Assembly: GCF_000003605.2 (NCBI RefSeq)
Contig: NW_003151257.1
Location: 358,802-374,062, forward strand
Direction of reading: 5' to 3'
Length of the DNA: 15,261 bases
DNA from: Saccoglossus kowalevskii
Taxonomy: Eukaryota > Hemichordata > Enteropneusta > Harrimaniidae
The notes under the pieces were generated by a model, which searched no databases, was not told the origin of the DNA, and saw only the letters and a list, made by a program, of their open reading frames with translations. Within the stretch, counting starts at the first letter, position 1, and each line of letters starts with the position of its first letter. Below are positions 1-9,598 of this stretch, one piece after another. The position numbers were made by a program, and so were the translations under genes.

Positions 1-10
1 AAAGAAATTT

Positions 11-28
11 AAAAAAAAAAAAAAAAAA
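11..28. repeat. Poly-A homopolymer (A18)
   Basis: Eighteen consecutive adenines close to the window's left edge. It could be the tail of a retroposed sequence lying to the left, or simple slippage. No poly-A signal or element body is visible because the window starts ten bases earlier. Confidence 0.9.
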
Positions 29-88
29 CTGCAAAATTTTTTAGCAGTGAAAGTTTTACTTGGGTCAATAACCTTATGAACACTATCA

Positions 89-215
89 ATTTTGGGTGTT
101 TTGTATGTAATTTATTTTCACTGATTTTTGATGAGTTGAATGTGAAATATAGGGAAAAAAGTATATTCGCTGGATTTTATTTTCACGGAATCAGCCCTTC
201 AGCGAAAATAGCGAA
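89..215 (-). mobile_element. Truncated copy of the 1778-1984 MITE
   Basis: The reverse complement of the element at 1778-1984 aligns almost base for base with this stretch, including shared blocks such as GTATATTCGCTGGATTTTAT and TTTTCACTGATTTTTGA. Both terminal inverted repeats are missing: similarity starts at the TTTTGGGTGTT block and fades after AGCGAA near 215. It is therefore an internal fragment of the same family in inverse orientation, about 1.6 kb from the full copy. A 63-codon open frame at 76-267 covers it and is probably non-coding. The family is not named here because no database was searched. Confidence 0.8.
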
Positions 216-1777
216 TTGGCAATGGCAAAACAAGTACAATTATTTGTTGGCGAATTGTTACAATTAGTATCCAGGTGACCTACTTTCTGCTGTTAACAGC
301 CAGTAGATTGTTATGTTTGCCGACGATGATGCTCCCCTTGCAGCGTTAATCTTATCCACAACTCAGCAAGAAGCATATGTATAACTTATGCTACAAGAAT
401 TGACCTACATTTGATCATGGGAAAACAAAATTATGAGTACATTACCCTGGATCACAGATACAATCTACACATTAAAGTCATCAAGCCAACTCAGACAAGC
501 TACGAAGCATTATTGGTATATTTATTTCTACATTTATTAAAATACATGAATATCTCATTAAAGTTACTTAATTTAATAATTTAATTAATATAGAAAATAC
601 AGTACACAGATTGTCTTGGAATTGAATGGAAGTACTTCAGATGGCAAAAAAAAAAAGAGATAATTTATTTATTAAAGTAAAGAAACTAGTCAGAACAGGG
701 CTGCATGTAGTCATTCAATTTGTTTCTGTGATTAAAGTAGAAGCACCGATTGAGTGGCAAAAAAAGAGAACACACAATGAGGTACGATTTAAGTATGCTA
801 AAGGCCATTGTGATATGCTAACTTAGACGACTGGCTTACGTATACATGAATAAGCATCTGTAACCGTTCATCAGCTGTCATCGGCAATTATAAATCTGAT
901 CACGATTCATTTAGTCTCTGTACAATTAACTCTGAAAAGAGTACAGCACTCAGGTTGCAACAAAACGCACAAACATAAATATTTCCTTGTGAGTGAGTTA
1001 GTGTATGTATGCACACTACTTGACGAGCATTAGGGTTGAAGTAATGAAACCTTACAGGTGATGCTGACCTAATTCAATGGAGATCACAGTCTTGATTGTC
1101 AGTAAAACAGCATGGTTCTATTCAAGTGCAGCATCAAGGTTAAAGTCTAGGATGACATACCTTATATCGCATTCTCAATGTCCCTGAAAAAACTATCTTA
1201 AATATCAACATTTTATTTAACCTGCATTTCATTTTATTCTTAATGTATTGTATTGTTTGATTTTCTTAAGAGATAACATTTTATTTTATTGTATCATTTT
1301 TCTGTAGACATAATATTTACTTAGCCTGTATATATTATATCAGGAAACTTTTTAATTAATATTTTATATTAGTCTGCATTTTTTTTTACTTTTATTTCAT
1401 GGTTTGATTTTTCAAACAATAATATTCACCATTTGCATTTGAGTCAGTATGTTTTCAAAATATTACACACCCCTTTGGAAATACTTAAAAAGCTTGATAT
1501 TTGTTCCAAGGGGCAGAGAAAAATAATGACACAACAAATACAATCTCTTTGTTTGGTGGTCGGTGGGTGGTGATTTCAATTTATACCGGTGTTTCTAAAT
1601 GTTTGTCTATTATTTTTGTTTTCACTTAAAAACATTTTTTTTAGTGGATGGGATGTTTAATGAAGAGATTTAATGTGCTAAGTACATGCTTTATTTATCC
1701 TGACACCTTAGGGACACAGACTAGAGTACTGGTAGTTTATCAAGAACTGTTTCTGTGGTTCACACCAGAACAAAACT
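216..1777. other. AT-rich non-coding DNA, nothing recognised
   Basis: This stretch holds AT-rich runs (for example alternating TTTAAT words near 568-590), many T-runs and no convincing exon. An open frame at 626-826 begins in a poly-A stretch coding for lysines and has neither recognisable domain nor splice context. One octamer-type word (ATTTGCAT) lies near 1432. Confidence 0.6.
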
Positions 1778-1984
1778 AATACTGTAGAATACTTAATTTT
1801 CGCTTGGAATTTATTTTCGCTACTTTCACTGAAGGGAGGATTCCGTGAAAATAAAATCCAGCGAATATACTTTTTTCTCTATATTTCACATTAAACTCGT
1901 CAAAAATCAGTGAAAATCAATTCCATACAAAACGCCCAAAAAGCGAAAATTAATTCCAGCGAAAATAAAGTATTCCACAGTATT
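1778..1984. mobile_element. MITE with ~43-bp terminal inverted repeats
   Basis: The left end (1778-1821, starting AATACTGTAGAATACTT) and the right end (1942-1984, ending AAGTATTCCACAGTATT) are inverted copies of each other with a few substitutions and a one-base indel. The ends hold repeated ATTTTCGC blocks. The total length of about 207 bp and lack of coding capacity fit a miniature inverted-repeat transposable element. A partial second copy at 89-215 in the opposite orientation supports a dispersed repeat. The target-site duplication is not clear: a TA or AATA duplication would be hidden in the inverted-repeat ends. Confidence 0.85.
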
Positions 1985-2643
1985 GCATATTAATTTGTAA
2001 TGAATAGGAGGTGGTGAATAAATTTAGTACTATCATACACAATGTTTCATTTAACAAATATTAAATCCAGAAGACCCTCATGTTTATTTAAATCCAGACA
2101 CGATGCTTCACAGGCCATTTGGTAATTTCCACTAACACATGATTCTTTGGCGGTTTCCTTTACTGTTCATTCATTGGCTGATTTACTGTCCTGTATCTGT
2201 AACATCATTTGAAATTCATAAAACAGTTGTAAATATTTAATATAAACTATCATGCTTTAATGAAATTCACTGTAATATATTTCTTTTTTTATTATTATAG
2301 TTGTTAACGACATAATAAACTGTTTATATATTTATTATATTATTATTTATATCTACCCACCTGCATGATGACATCACCATCTGAAATATCTTCATGAATA
2401 TTTTAAATTATAATGTTACATTCTCTAAGAACTTGCTTGTGGTGGCTTTTCAAATGCTGTATTAATTCCCAACAAACAGTCTGTATGTAAAACACTACAC
2501 TAGAATATTGTGTTCAAAATTTTGACAACACAGGTTTTCGAAAAAATAGGGAAACTACTACACAATAAGCGGTTTAAACATTTACATGTATGCTTGATCA
2601 TTTTCACAAATTTACCATAAAATCAAAGAAAAAATATAAGCAC
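1985..2643. other. AT-rich non-coding DNA, nothing recognised
   Basis: Strongly AT-rich sequence with a TATATTTATTATATTATTATTT-like low-complexity patch around 2325-2350. A TGACATCA word near 2370 resembles a CRE/AP-1 site but stands alone. No exon or repeat family is recognised. Confidence 0.6.
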
Positions 2644-3040
2644 TTTCCAAGGGACATGTCACAATGCTTAGCAGTTTCCAAGGGACATGTCACAATGTAT
2701 TGCGGTTTCCAAGGGACATGTCATAATGTATACTGGTTTCTAAGAGACGCGTCATAATGTATAGTGGTTTCTAAGAGACGCGTCATAATGTATAGCAGTT
2801 TCCAAGGAACATGTCACAATGCATAGCAGTTCCATGGGACATGTCACAATGCTTAGCAGTTTCCAAGGGACATGTCACAATGCTTAGCAGTTCCCAAGGG
2901 ACATGTCACAATGTATTGCGGTTTCCAAGGGACATGTCACAATGCATAGCTGCTTCCAAGGGACATGTCACAATGCACAGCAGTTTCCAAGGGACATGTC
3001 ACACTGAGCAGTGGTTTCCAAAAGACATATATTGCAAAAT
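2644..3040. repeat. 31-bp minisatellite, twelve full units plus a decayed end
   Basis: Twelve consecutive units start at 2644, 2675, 2706, 2737, 2768, 2799, 2830, 2860, 2891, 2922, 2953 and 2984. All are 31 bp except the seventh, which is 30 bp; a degenerate thirteenth runs to about 3040. The unit begins TTTCCAAGGGACATGTCACA and ends with a variable ATGCTTAGCAG or ATGTATTGCGG tail. Units 4 and 5 share a distinct version (CTAAGAGACGCGTCATAATG), and the variant order of units 1-2 recurs at 8-9, which points to local multi-unit duplication. The 89-codon open frame at 2811-3080 reads through the array. Confidence 0.97.
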
Positions 3041-3975
3041 ACAGAGTTCATTATACACAGGACATACCATTTGGAAGTAAAGTATGTTCTCCACAGACAC
3101 ATCGACACACCTGCAAACTTGCAATACCCTAATTAAACCATCATATCTACCATTTTCTATATGAAGTTTATGTGATGATATGCAAAAAAAGCATAATGTG
3201 TGACTGTGATCAGGTTGCATTTGAATGAGGAAATAGCTTTCAATATTTAATGTGGTTTTGAAAAGACAGTATGAGCCATAAGCCTACTATAATTGTTAAA
3301 TTCATTTTGTCAATGCTGTGAATCTATGTCCATATACCTTTGACTAATTATGGATACTGATCACTTTCTGCATTTCAATCAAAGTTAAAAAAACAACAAC
3401 TCATATTTCAATACTTCAATCTACAGTGTATCTATCTATAATTTCAATATATATGCAAAAAGCCAATCCTAAAAAACCAACATACCACACCATGGTATTA
3501 AAATGATAAAAGATGACAGTTTTTATTTCCCAGTTGTGCAAGATGTCAGATTTGTGTACAGACGTGAACTAATCAAGATGAATTTGGCGAGTAAAATTCA
3601 CTGAAAGAATCCACCACTTGGATTTAAAAGTAATCAAAAATTGTCCAAAATCTGAAGATCTGATCAGCGAATGAATACTTATGAAAGAATCTGCTTGAAG
3701 GCAGCTGGACAAGAAATAGCAAAGCAACCTGAAAGGCTGTTGGAAATCATATTTTTAGCCCAAGTCAGAAAAACATGCAAACTACAAATGAATAGAAAAC
3801 TGCAGATTGACACATAATGAAATATTTATGAATACAGTATTTGCTCTATATTAGAAATAAATCTGCAGTAAATGTTCTTGCAAATCCCTAGTAGTTTTAT
3901 TATAATGTGCCTTAAACTTTTATAAAAAAAAAGCTTTGATATTGAATGTTAGTTATCTTTGATTCAACAACAAAC
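3041..3975. other. AT-rich non-coding DNA, nothing recognised
   Basis: No reading frame, repeat unit or regulatory cluster that I can support. A minus-strand open frame at 2999-3220 overlaps the end of the minisatellite and has no recognisable domain. Confidence 0.55.
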
Positions 3976-4007
3976 TATGCAAATTACATCATTATTATGC
4001 AAATTAC
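3976..4007 (+). promoter_or_regulatory. Direct pair of octamer (POU-type) motifs
   Basis: The 12-mer TATGCAAATTAC occurs at 3976-3987 and exactly again at 3996-4007, giving two perfect ATGCAAAT octamers 20 bp apart in the same orientation, roughly two helical turns. A third ATGCAAAT lies at 4374-4381. The octamer is the classic POU-domain (Oct) binding word. Function here is inferred from the motif only, and a small local duplication in AT-rich DNA would look the same. Confidence 0.3.
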
Positions 4008-5134
4008 TAGTATCCATAATTCTTAGTAATTAACTTCTTTTCATTTTCATTGCTATCATATTTTGTGATATGATAATTTTGTGGCATAATTATAAGAACA
4101 AAATAAATTTGTTGATCACTTACAGAATAATTAACACTTTGAAAGTCATAATTTTTTCCGCCGAAATGTTGGCACAAAATTTTGTATATTTTAATACAAT
4201 TTTCCCTACTTTTTTTTTGCTAGTTTTGGATGAAATGAACATAAATTTTTTGAAAAGTATGACAACTTTGTTGTGAATGATGACATAACTTAGGCGCTCA
4301 TACATGTAGAGTTGAAAAGCAAATGTTTTTTCAATACAGCAAACATGTTTTGTTTAGAAGTGTTTTTTTTTTCATGCAAATTTGACGTAATCAATCATAA
4401 TATTAATTTCCACGTCAGCCGACAGCTGAGCTATACGACAGTTTACAAGATGCCAGACAGATAATTTTAGCATCAGATATTTTTACACTACATGATGTTA
4501 ATAAAATCAGTGTAGATGTATATGTATATAAATAGTGTGGAGAATATCACAACATGAAAAGTTATCTAATAAACAACAAATTTTTATTGCCACCATCATT
4601 GCCAGTAAAATATTGTCATGGAAATGCATCATTTTACTTTTTCATTATAATTCAATAACACAAGTACCCTACCTTCCTGTCTCATTGTATAACATCATGA
4701 CCTATATTATTGTAAACAAGAATCTCAAACGTCAAACAATTGTCTTTTTTTAAATCCGATTTTATACTTTTTATCGTATTAAAAATATTGAAAGAATATT
4801 TCAGCGATAGTATTATATTTCATTGTTTTTTTTATCAACCTGTGGTAGTGGAATTGAATTATAGGGAGTATACACAGTATTTGCTTTTCACAATCCTTTG
4901 ATTCAGATATATAAAATATTTTAGCTTGAAGAAATTTCTCTTTTGTCACGATGACTACTAATTGCTTAAAAAATAAAACAATCCTACCTATTTGTGAAAT
5001 ACACAAAAAACACCCAGTTATAAATCGTAACAAAACAGATATTAATTCGAGCTAGACGATTTTCATTTCATTATTTCAATATAGGTTAGCTGCTTTAATG
5101 TCATTAGTGCTATAGCCATTGTATCAAGAATATA
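4008..5134. other. AT-rich non-coding DNA, nothing recognised
   Basis: Contains several open frames of 61-84 codons on both strands (4070-4276, 4120-4305, 4535-4753, 4779-5033), all rich in Phe, Ile, Lys and Asn as expected from AT-rich chance. Two overlap each other on opposite strands. No splice-framed exon or repeat family is recognised. Confidence 0.55.
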
Positions 5135-5200
5135 CAGTCAAAGGTCAATGCATCAATGCTAGGATAATGCACAGGTCAAAGGTCAAACACATGTAGGTCA
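5135..5200 (+). promoter_or_regulatory. Nuclear-receptor half-site cluster with a perfect DR1
   Basis: AGGTCA occurs four times in the same orientation: at 5142-5147, 5173-5178, 5180-5185 and 5195-5200. The middle two form AGGTCAAAGGTCA (5173-5185), a perfect direct repeat with one-base spacing (DR1), the known element for HNF4, RXR heterodimers and COUP-TF. The first is preceded by CAGTCAA, making a degenerate DR1 at 5135-5147. The last reads TGTAGGTCA, close to extended monomer sites of the Rev-erb/ROR type. The motif match is direct; enhancer function is inferred. The two CAAAGGTCAA blocks could also come from a local duplication. Confidence 0.5.
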
Positions 5201-6975
5201 TAATTGACATTAAAAGAGTATAGGTAGGTGCTTTTATAAACTGAAAGGTTTATACTGATTGTATCATATTGCAATTACAACTAGGAAGACAGCAAGATGA
5301 GGGGCCCCCCACCACCCTGAAGAAATACACAACTGACGCTAGGAGTGAACAGCGCCCTCATCAGAGATAAAGTACATGTACACTTCATCTCAGTAAAAAT
5401 AGACAACTATTTGAGAACAACACAAGGGATGAATAAATTATAACTTGACATGAATTTTTAATAATTTAATTTAATAATCTCACTCCGAACAAGTAATGTC
5501 AGTATTACAACAGTTCAACGTTTTTTTTACCTACATGTATATGTACAATATACATGTAATTGTTCATTCATAGAGGGGGAGGGGGAGTAACCTTTCTGGA
5601 AAGAAATCTGACATAATACACATATTATTGGTATTCATATTACATGTACATATCAGCGTGAGATAACAAAGATACAACACAAAACATACATGTATCTGAA
5701 AACTACATAAAAAAACCTGATTGTGTTCCACTTTATTTGACCCTAGTCTGGCGTCTAGTCCCTGTCAGAATTAATTAATTCTTGTGTAGTTTTGCAGTAA
5801 ATTCAACTGTTTCTTTATTTAATCAAATTAATTTTTCAAAAAAATACACAAGAGATTAGTCTATTAGTAAAATGGTCCTGAGAAAGAAAACTTTACAAAA
5901 CTAAATATGCTGGTGGAGGTAGACTCGTATACTGTAATTAACATCAGCAACGTAAGATGAGGGGGACTGCTTTGAATGAGAAACCACAATTAACACAGGG
6001 GGGGTCAAAATGTGTACCTTCAAAATACCAGTTACCTGAAAGGTGGCAGAAGATGACTTTCAAAGATTTAAAGACAGACACAAATAAAGTCAAAAACAAA
6101 TAAAAATGCAGCAGTAAATACTGAAGAGTACAGAATATGTGGAAGTCTCTGAAATGACACGTATATGCAATTTCTTTTCCTTTCCACAATCTACAAGAAG
6201 CCACGCAGTAGGGTACTTCCTCTGGAATATATAGGGTACATACTTTAATTTAACAGAATGATTTGGCCCACAATTCACAAGTGACCAATACTAGGATACC
6301 GGTATTTACTTTTCATTAAACACGTAATGCGTTATATTTTCAGTGTTGGAAATGTTTTGAGGGCATTTACACAGACTATATTGTAAAAGTCATCATGACA
6401 TCCTGTCTTAATTAAAGGACTATTAAATTTCACAATTTTCACAGTCTTTGGATTTTTGTCTCATGAGAAATTAAAGGAATTTACAGTGCCATTCCCTGCA
6501 GCAGTCTTGCTTAGTATTTTTATGCTTAAACTGTTTGGGGGAAGAGGCTCCCTGTAACTACCAATACTTTTTTTAAATATTAAAGGGCATGCCATGTTAA
6601 TATATAATTGGGGTGGTACATTCCAACCCATAATTATCATTTACACTTCACTTCACTATTAATATCGTTTTTTGATTATTTCTGACGACTCTACAAAACA
6701 GTTGAAACTAATAGTAAAACACTGATCTGCCACACATATATATTACAGAAAATGACAGCAACTTGTCATGTGGGCTAAATATAAATGAATAGTCTGGCTA
6801 TGTCCGGCTTTGAAAACAAATTTTGTATGTTAGGGAATTGAATTAAAGATTACATCATCCTTATCAGCGAACAATCACTACAATCATTAGATAATCTCCA
6901 ACCAGTTTCCAACCATGACGACATACGGCAAATTTTGAATACAAGAATACAATCCATTATGTTTAACTGCATCTA
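5201..6975. other. AT-rich non-coding DNA with small structured spots
   Basis: No supportable gene. Small items: a GGGGCCCC palindrome inside a GC patch at 5300-5320, a perfect hairpin at 5532-5558 (listed separately), a GGGGGAGGGGGAG run at 5575-5587, and a short CpG-poor tract. Minus-strand open frames at 5944-6204 and 6090-6278 overlap in different frames and show no domain. Confidence 0.55.
5532..5558. repeat. Perfect 10-bp inverted repeat, 7-base loop
   Basis: TACATGTATA (5532-5541) is followed, after the loop TGTACAA, by its exact reverse complement TATACATGTA (5549-5558). Each arm also contains the self-complementary TACATGTA. Further TACATGTA-type words lie nearby at about 5372, 5642 and 5687. 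Confidence 0.85.
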
Positions 6976-7001
6976 CCCACCCCACCCCCCCCCCCACCCC
7001 C
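6976..7001. repeat. Poly-C tract with G-quadruplex/i-motif potential
   Basis: Four cytosine runs of 3, 4, 11 and 5 bases are separated by single adenines, so the minus strand carries four guanine runs with one-base loops. That meets the usual pattern for a very stable parallel G-quadruplex. It is followed directly by GGG, forming a CCCGGG word. Whether it folds in the cell is not visible from sequence. Confidence 0.8.
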
Positions 7002-7835
7002 GGGTCACTTTATCTCAGGAGAATTAGAGTTCTTATAAATCGTAGAAATTCATCGCAAATACAAATACGAGACAGTTATAAGCATGCAGCTGTACAACAG
7101 GCGGAAATCTAAAAGGTCCACAGGCTTCTGTAAGTTGATCTATTAATTGCCTATAGTGCCCATGTGACTCATGAATAAATTATAAACATTACCAAGCTTT
7201 CATTCACACAGCAAATATATTCAGTAAAAAAATAAAAAAATAAATAAACGTATTTAAAGCTTTACACCTTGGAGCTCTGCGAGCAAAAGACGGATGATGA
7301 TGCTTAAGTTCGTTCATATCATGTGACAGCTGGTATTAATTGTAAAGCAACCATTCATTTGAGCCTCTATTGCCAATAATAGTGTTAATATCTGGCTGGA
7401 CAGATTCAATCGCGTATTAGAGCTAATCGAATAAGAGTATTAGTTTTTTTGTACCGATGAAGAATAGACAAGGTCAAATAAAGAACAAGTTAATAAACTT
7501 ACAGTCTAGTTATAGTGTAATCTTTTTTTTTCTATTAGAAGCACATCTCCATTAGATTAGCACAGGTATAAATGAACAATTGCATTTCTTGTATTCTGGA
7601 TAATTTAAATATGACCTAGTACATGTCCGCCCATGTCATTTATATAACCATTACTAATAGAGGTACAATTTAGTTACAATGTATGAACATGAATAGATTA
7701 CAGTTTTTTTATATGAAATTTGCCGAATGGTATGCATTTCATCGCTATTATAGTCTAGGAGGTACAATTGTCACTCAGACGATATAAGTACCAAGATTCA
7801 TAGAAATCTGATGAGTGGTTCTTGGGTGGAACAAA
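7002..7835. other. AT-rich non-coding DNA, nothing recognised
   Basis: No exon, repeat unit or motif cluster seen. It includes a short A/T simple patch near 7225-7245. Confidence 0.55.
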
Positions 7836-7880
<45 letters not shown>

Positions 7881-7914
7881 ACACACACACACACACACAT
7901 AGACACACATACAT
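7836..7914. repeat. CA/TG microsatellite
   Basis: A short TA run leads into long alternating CA with single-base interruptions (CATACA and CATAGACA). On the minus strand it translates to alternating Cys and Val, which explains the open frame at 7775-7987. Confidence 0.95.
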
Positions 7915-8054
7915 GGTAATCACAAAGACCCCATTGTGCACTTCTAACATGGGAGTCAAAAAGTATCAAGTCTAAATATATTGCCATTTTTTTTTAAACC
8001 ACAAAACTGAATACGTGCTGTTTACATTCAGGGATGGATTGTAATAAAAACAGA

Positions 8055-8071
8055 TATCCCACAATGCAATG
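8055..8071 (+). promoter_or_regulatory. ZNF143/Staf-like site
   Basis: TATCCCACAATGCAATG contains CCCACAATGCA, a strong match to the core recognised by the zinc-finger factor ZNF143/Staf, typical of animal promoters. A near-identical word occurs in inverse orientation at 8696-8712. The motif comparison is from memory; no matrix was scored. Confidence 0.35.
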
Positions 8072-8214
8072 CAGTAAATGTATTTAGACGATTTCTGATT
8101 AAATGCGGGTAAAAAGTATATGCCACTTAGCTGATTCAGATGCAAAACAAAATTGTCAATTTTTAAGTTTTTTCTTTTTTGGGCATGAATCATTCGCTTT
8201 GCTATGGTAGAGAA

Positions 8215-8286
8215 ATGAAATTCGTTCTTGTTTTCACTCTACTGCTTTCAACCGTTCTAATAGCTCAGAGTGGATTTACAAACTAA
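8215..8286 (+). CDS. Short ORF resembling a secretory signal peptide (23 codons)
   Basis: A reading frame of 23 codons starts at ATG 8215 with purine at -3 (GAGAAATGA) and begins MKFVLVFTLLLS. It has a Lys after Met, a continuous hydrophobic core to about residue 17, then the small and polar residues Ala-Gln-Ser-Gly, a plausible signal-peptidase cut region, and a stop three residues after Gly. It could be an exon that starts a secreted protein, with splicing before the stop, or chance in T-rich DNA. An AG at 8211-8212 (GGTAG/AGAA, really TAG at 8208-8210) follows a T-rich tract, so an upstream untranslated exon is possible. The only donor-like GT inside the frame (CAGAGTGG) is weak. No downstream partner exon was identified, so function is unknown. 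Confidence 0.2.
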   Translation: MKFVLVFTLLLSTVLIAQSGFTN

Positions 8287-8695
8287 AATTAATGGTTTTC
8301 CATCTGATTGAAGGAGGCTCTGTTGCTTGGAGACTGGTAATCTTTCTCCTGAATAACGAGGATGAATGATGAAGAGTACGAGAGAGAATAGGACATTAAC
8401 AGATCAGAACGATAGAAAGAGATAGTTGTGATCTCCACTTGAGTTGTAGGTTACACCTCGAGGCATAGACGACTCTTTCAACAGAAACATGGATCAATTT
8501 TCTCAAAATGTTATTTCATCCAGAGTTCTATCACAGACTACTGATATCTTAAACAATAGAGCAATTATTAATTTTTTTTGCAAAATAACATATACTGTGA
8601 TTTTTTTCCCCCGACAGATTAATATTAGTGTTCCTATGAATATATGCCCCACAATTGGGAAAGATATCAAAGCGATTGAAAGCATGTAAAGGTCA
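8287..8695. other. Mixed-composition non-coding stretch, possible untranslated sequence
   Basis: A purine-rich segment (about 8350-8425, GAGGATGAATGATGAAGAG and similar) is followed by a less AT-rich segment with CTCGAGG near 8457. An ATG at 8489 in a good context (AAACATGG) opens 66 codons, but the frame runs through a T9 tract and ends without a domain or donor site, so I do not call it as a gene. Confidence 0.4.
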
Positions 8696-8712
8696 CAATG
8701 AATTGTGGGATA
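8696..8712 (-). promoter_or_regulatory. ZNF143/Staf-like site, inverted partner of 8055-8071
   Basis: On the minus strand this reads TATCCCACAATTCATTG, differing from the plus-strand site at 8055-8071 in two of seventeen positions. The pair points inward around about 620 bp holding the signal-peptide-like frame. The flanks do not match, so this is not an obvious transposon end. Confidence 0.3.
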
Positions 8713-9598
8713 CATAAGAGTTTTCATTTTCAGCTGGATACATTACCTACAGGAAGTAGAGCTATGTTCTAAGTTCATTCCAACATTTAAACACAGCTGT
8801 CAGTATATGCAACACATTATAACAAACAACTATAAAATACCTTTCAATTCATCATGTATAATTATTGAAACAAATTCAACTTATATGCAAGCATATAGTA
8901 ACATGTGTGTAACATTTTTGGCAACTACCAGTAACACCGATTTGAAACCATCGATATATAACTGACAGGTAATGATTAAGTCACGGTTTGTATCATGGAT
9001 GTCTGCTAGCCACAAGGACTTTGCGTATTTTCAATCGAGTTACCTCGTCTTGAATGGTAATTGGCAAGTACAGATGGGAATTGGTTGGTATGACATGGCT
9101 GTAGGGCGGCCATATAAAATAAAAAGACTCCCTAGTCAAATGGAGAGTTCAAGCTCAAACAAAAATAAAAATCACAATAAATAAATCAAATCACTGTTTC
9201 CAAATGTTACCACTGGTGTCAAGTACCAAGACTACATCTCCAACGTCACCTTCAAGATTGAAATTGATGTAGTGAGACTTTGTACTTTCAATTTATTTTT
9301 GAATTAAAGGCAACTACATAAACAAAACACAACACAAGTGAAAACTTGTTACCATTGTATTGACAGATGGTAGCAATGTGTCAGAGCAGATGGTGGACAT
9401 TTACAACTAATACGGCTACTTGATTATTACACTGCTGTACCGTATGGACTTGTATGTTTAGTATTTTTCTATTCACGCAATCACATGTATTACAAGATTC
9501 CACGATATTTAATATTTAAAACCAACCTTTATTTCACTCACTCACCAGTCACTCTAGTTTTTACTTTTCTAAATTATTTTACGATCAAAAGACTTTCC
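8713..9598. other. AT-rich non-coding DNA, nothing recognised
   Basis: Open frames at 8705-8965, 8972-9184 and 9485-9694 lie here but show no domain and no consistent exon boundaries. The last one reads through the promoter-like patch described next. Confidence 0.5.

Noticed and set aside
76-267. 63-codon plus-strand open frame
   Set aside because: Covers the truncated MITE copy; the homologous part of the full copy is not kept open.
2644-3040. CRISPR array
   Set aside because: Units are contiguous, with variation inside the unit and no repeat/spacer alternation; the setting is eukaryotic.
2811-3080. 89-codon plus-strand open frame
   Set aside because: It lies almost entirely in the 31-bp minisatellite and its peptide is just the unit read in successive frames.
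5349-5364. CTCF-like core (GGGCGCT on the minus strand)
   Set aside because: Only the GGGCGC half matches well; the rest of the motif has several mismatches.
5575-5587. GGGGGAGGGGGAG as a G-quadruplex
   Set aside because: Only two guanine runs; a stable four-run structure is doubtful.
7775-7987. Cys/Val-rich minus-strand open frame
   Set aside because: Direct translation of the CA microsatellite.
8489-8689. 66-codon frame with a good ATG context
   Set aside because: The first ~28 residues look plausible, but the frame runs through a T9 tract, has no donor site and no recognisable domain.
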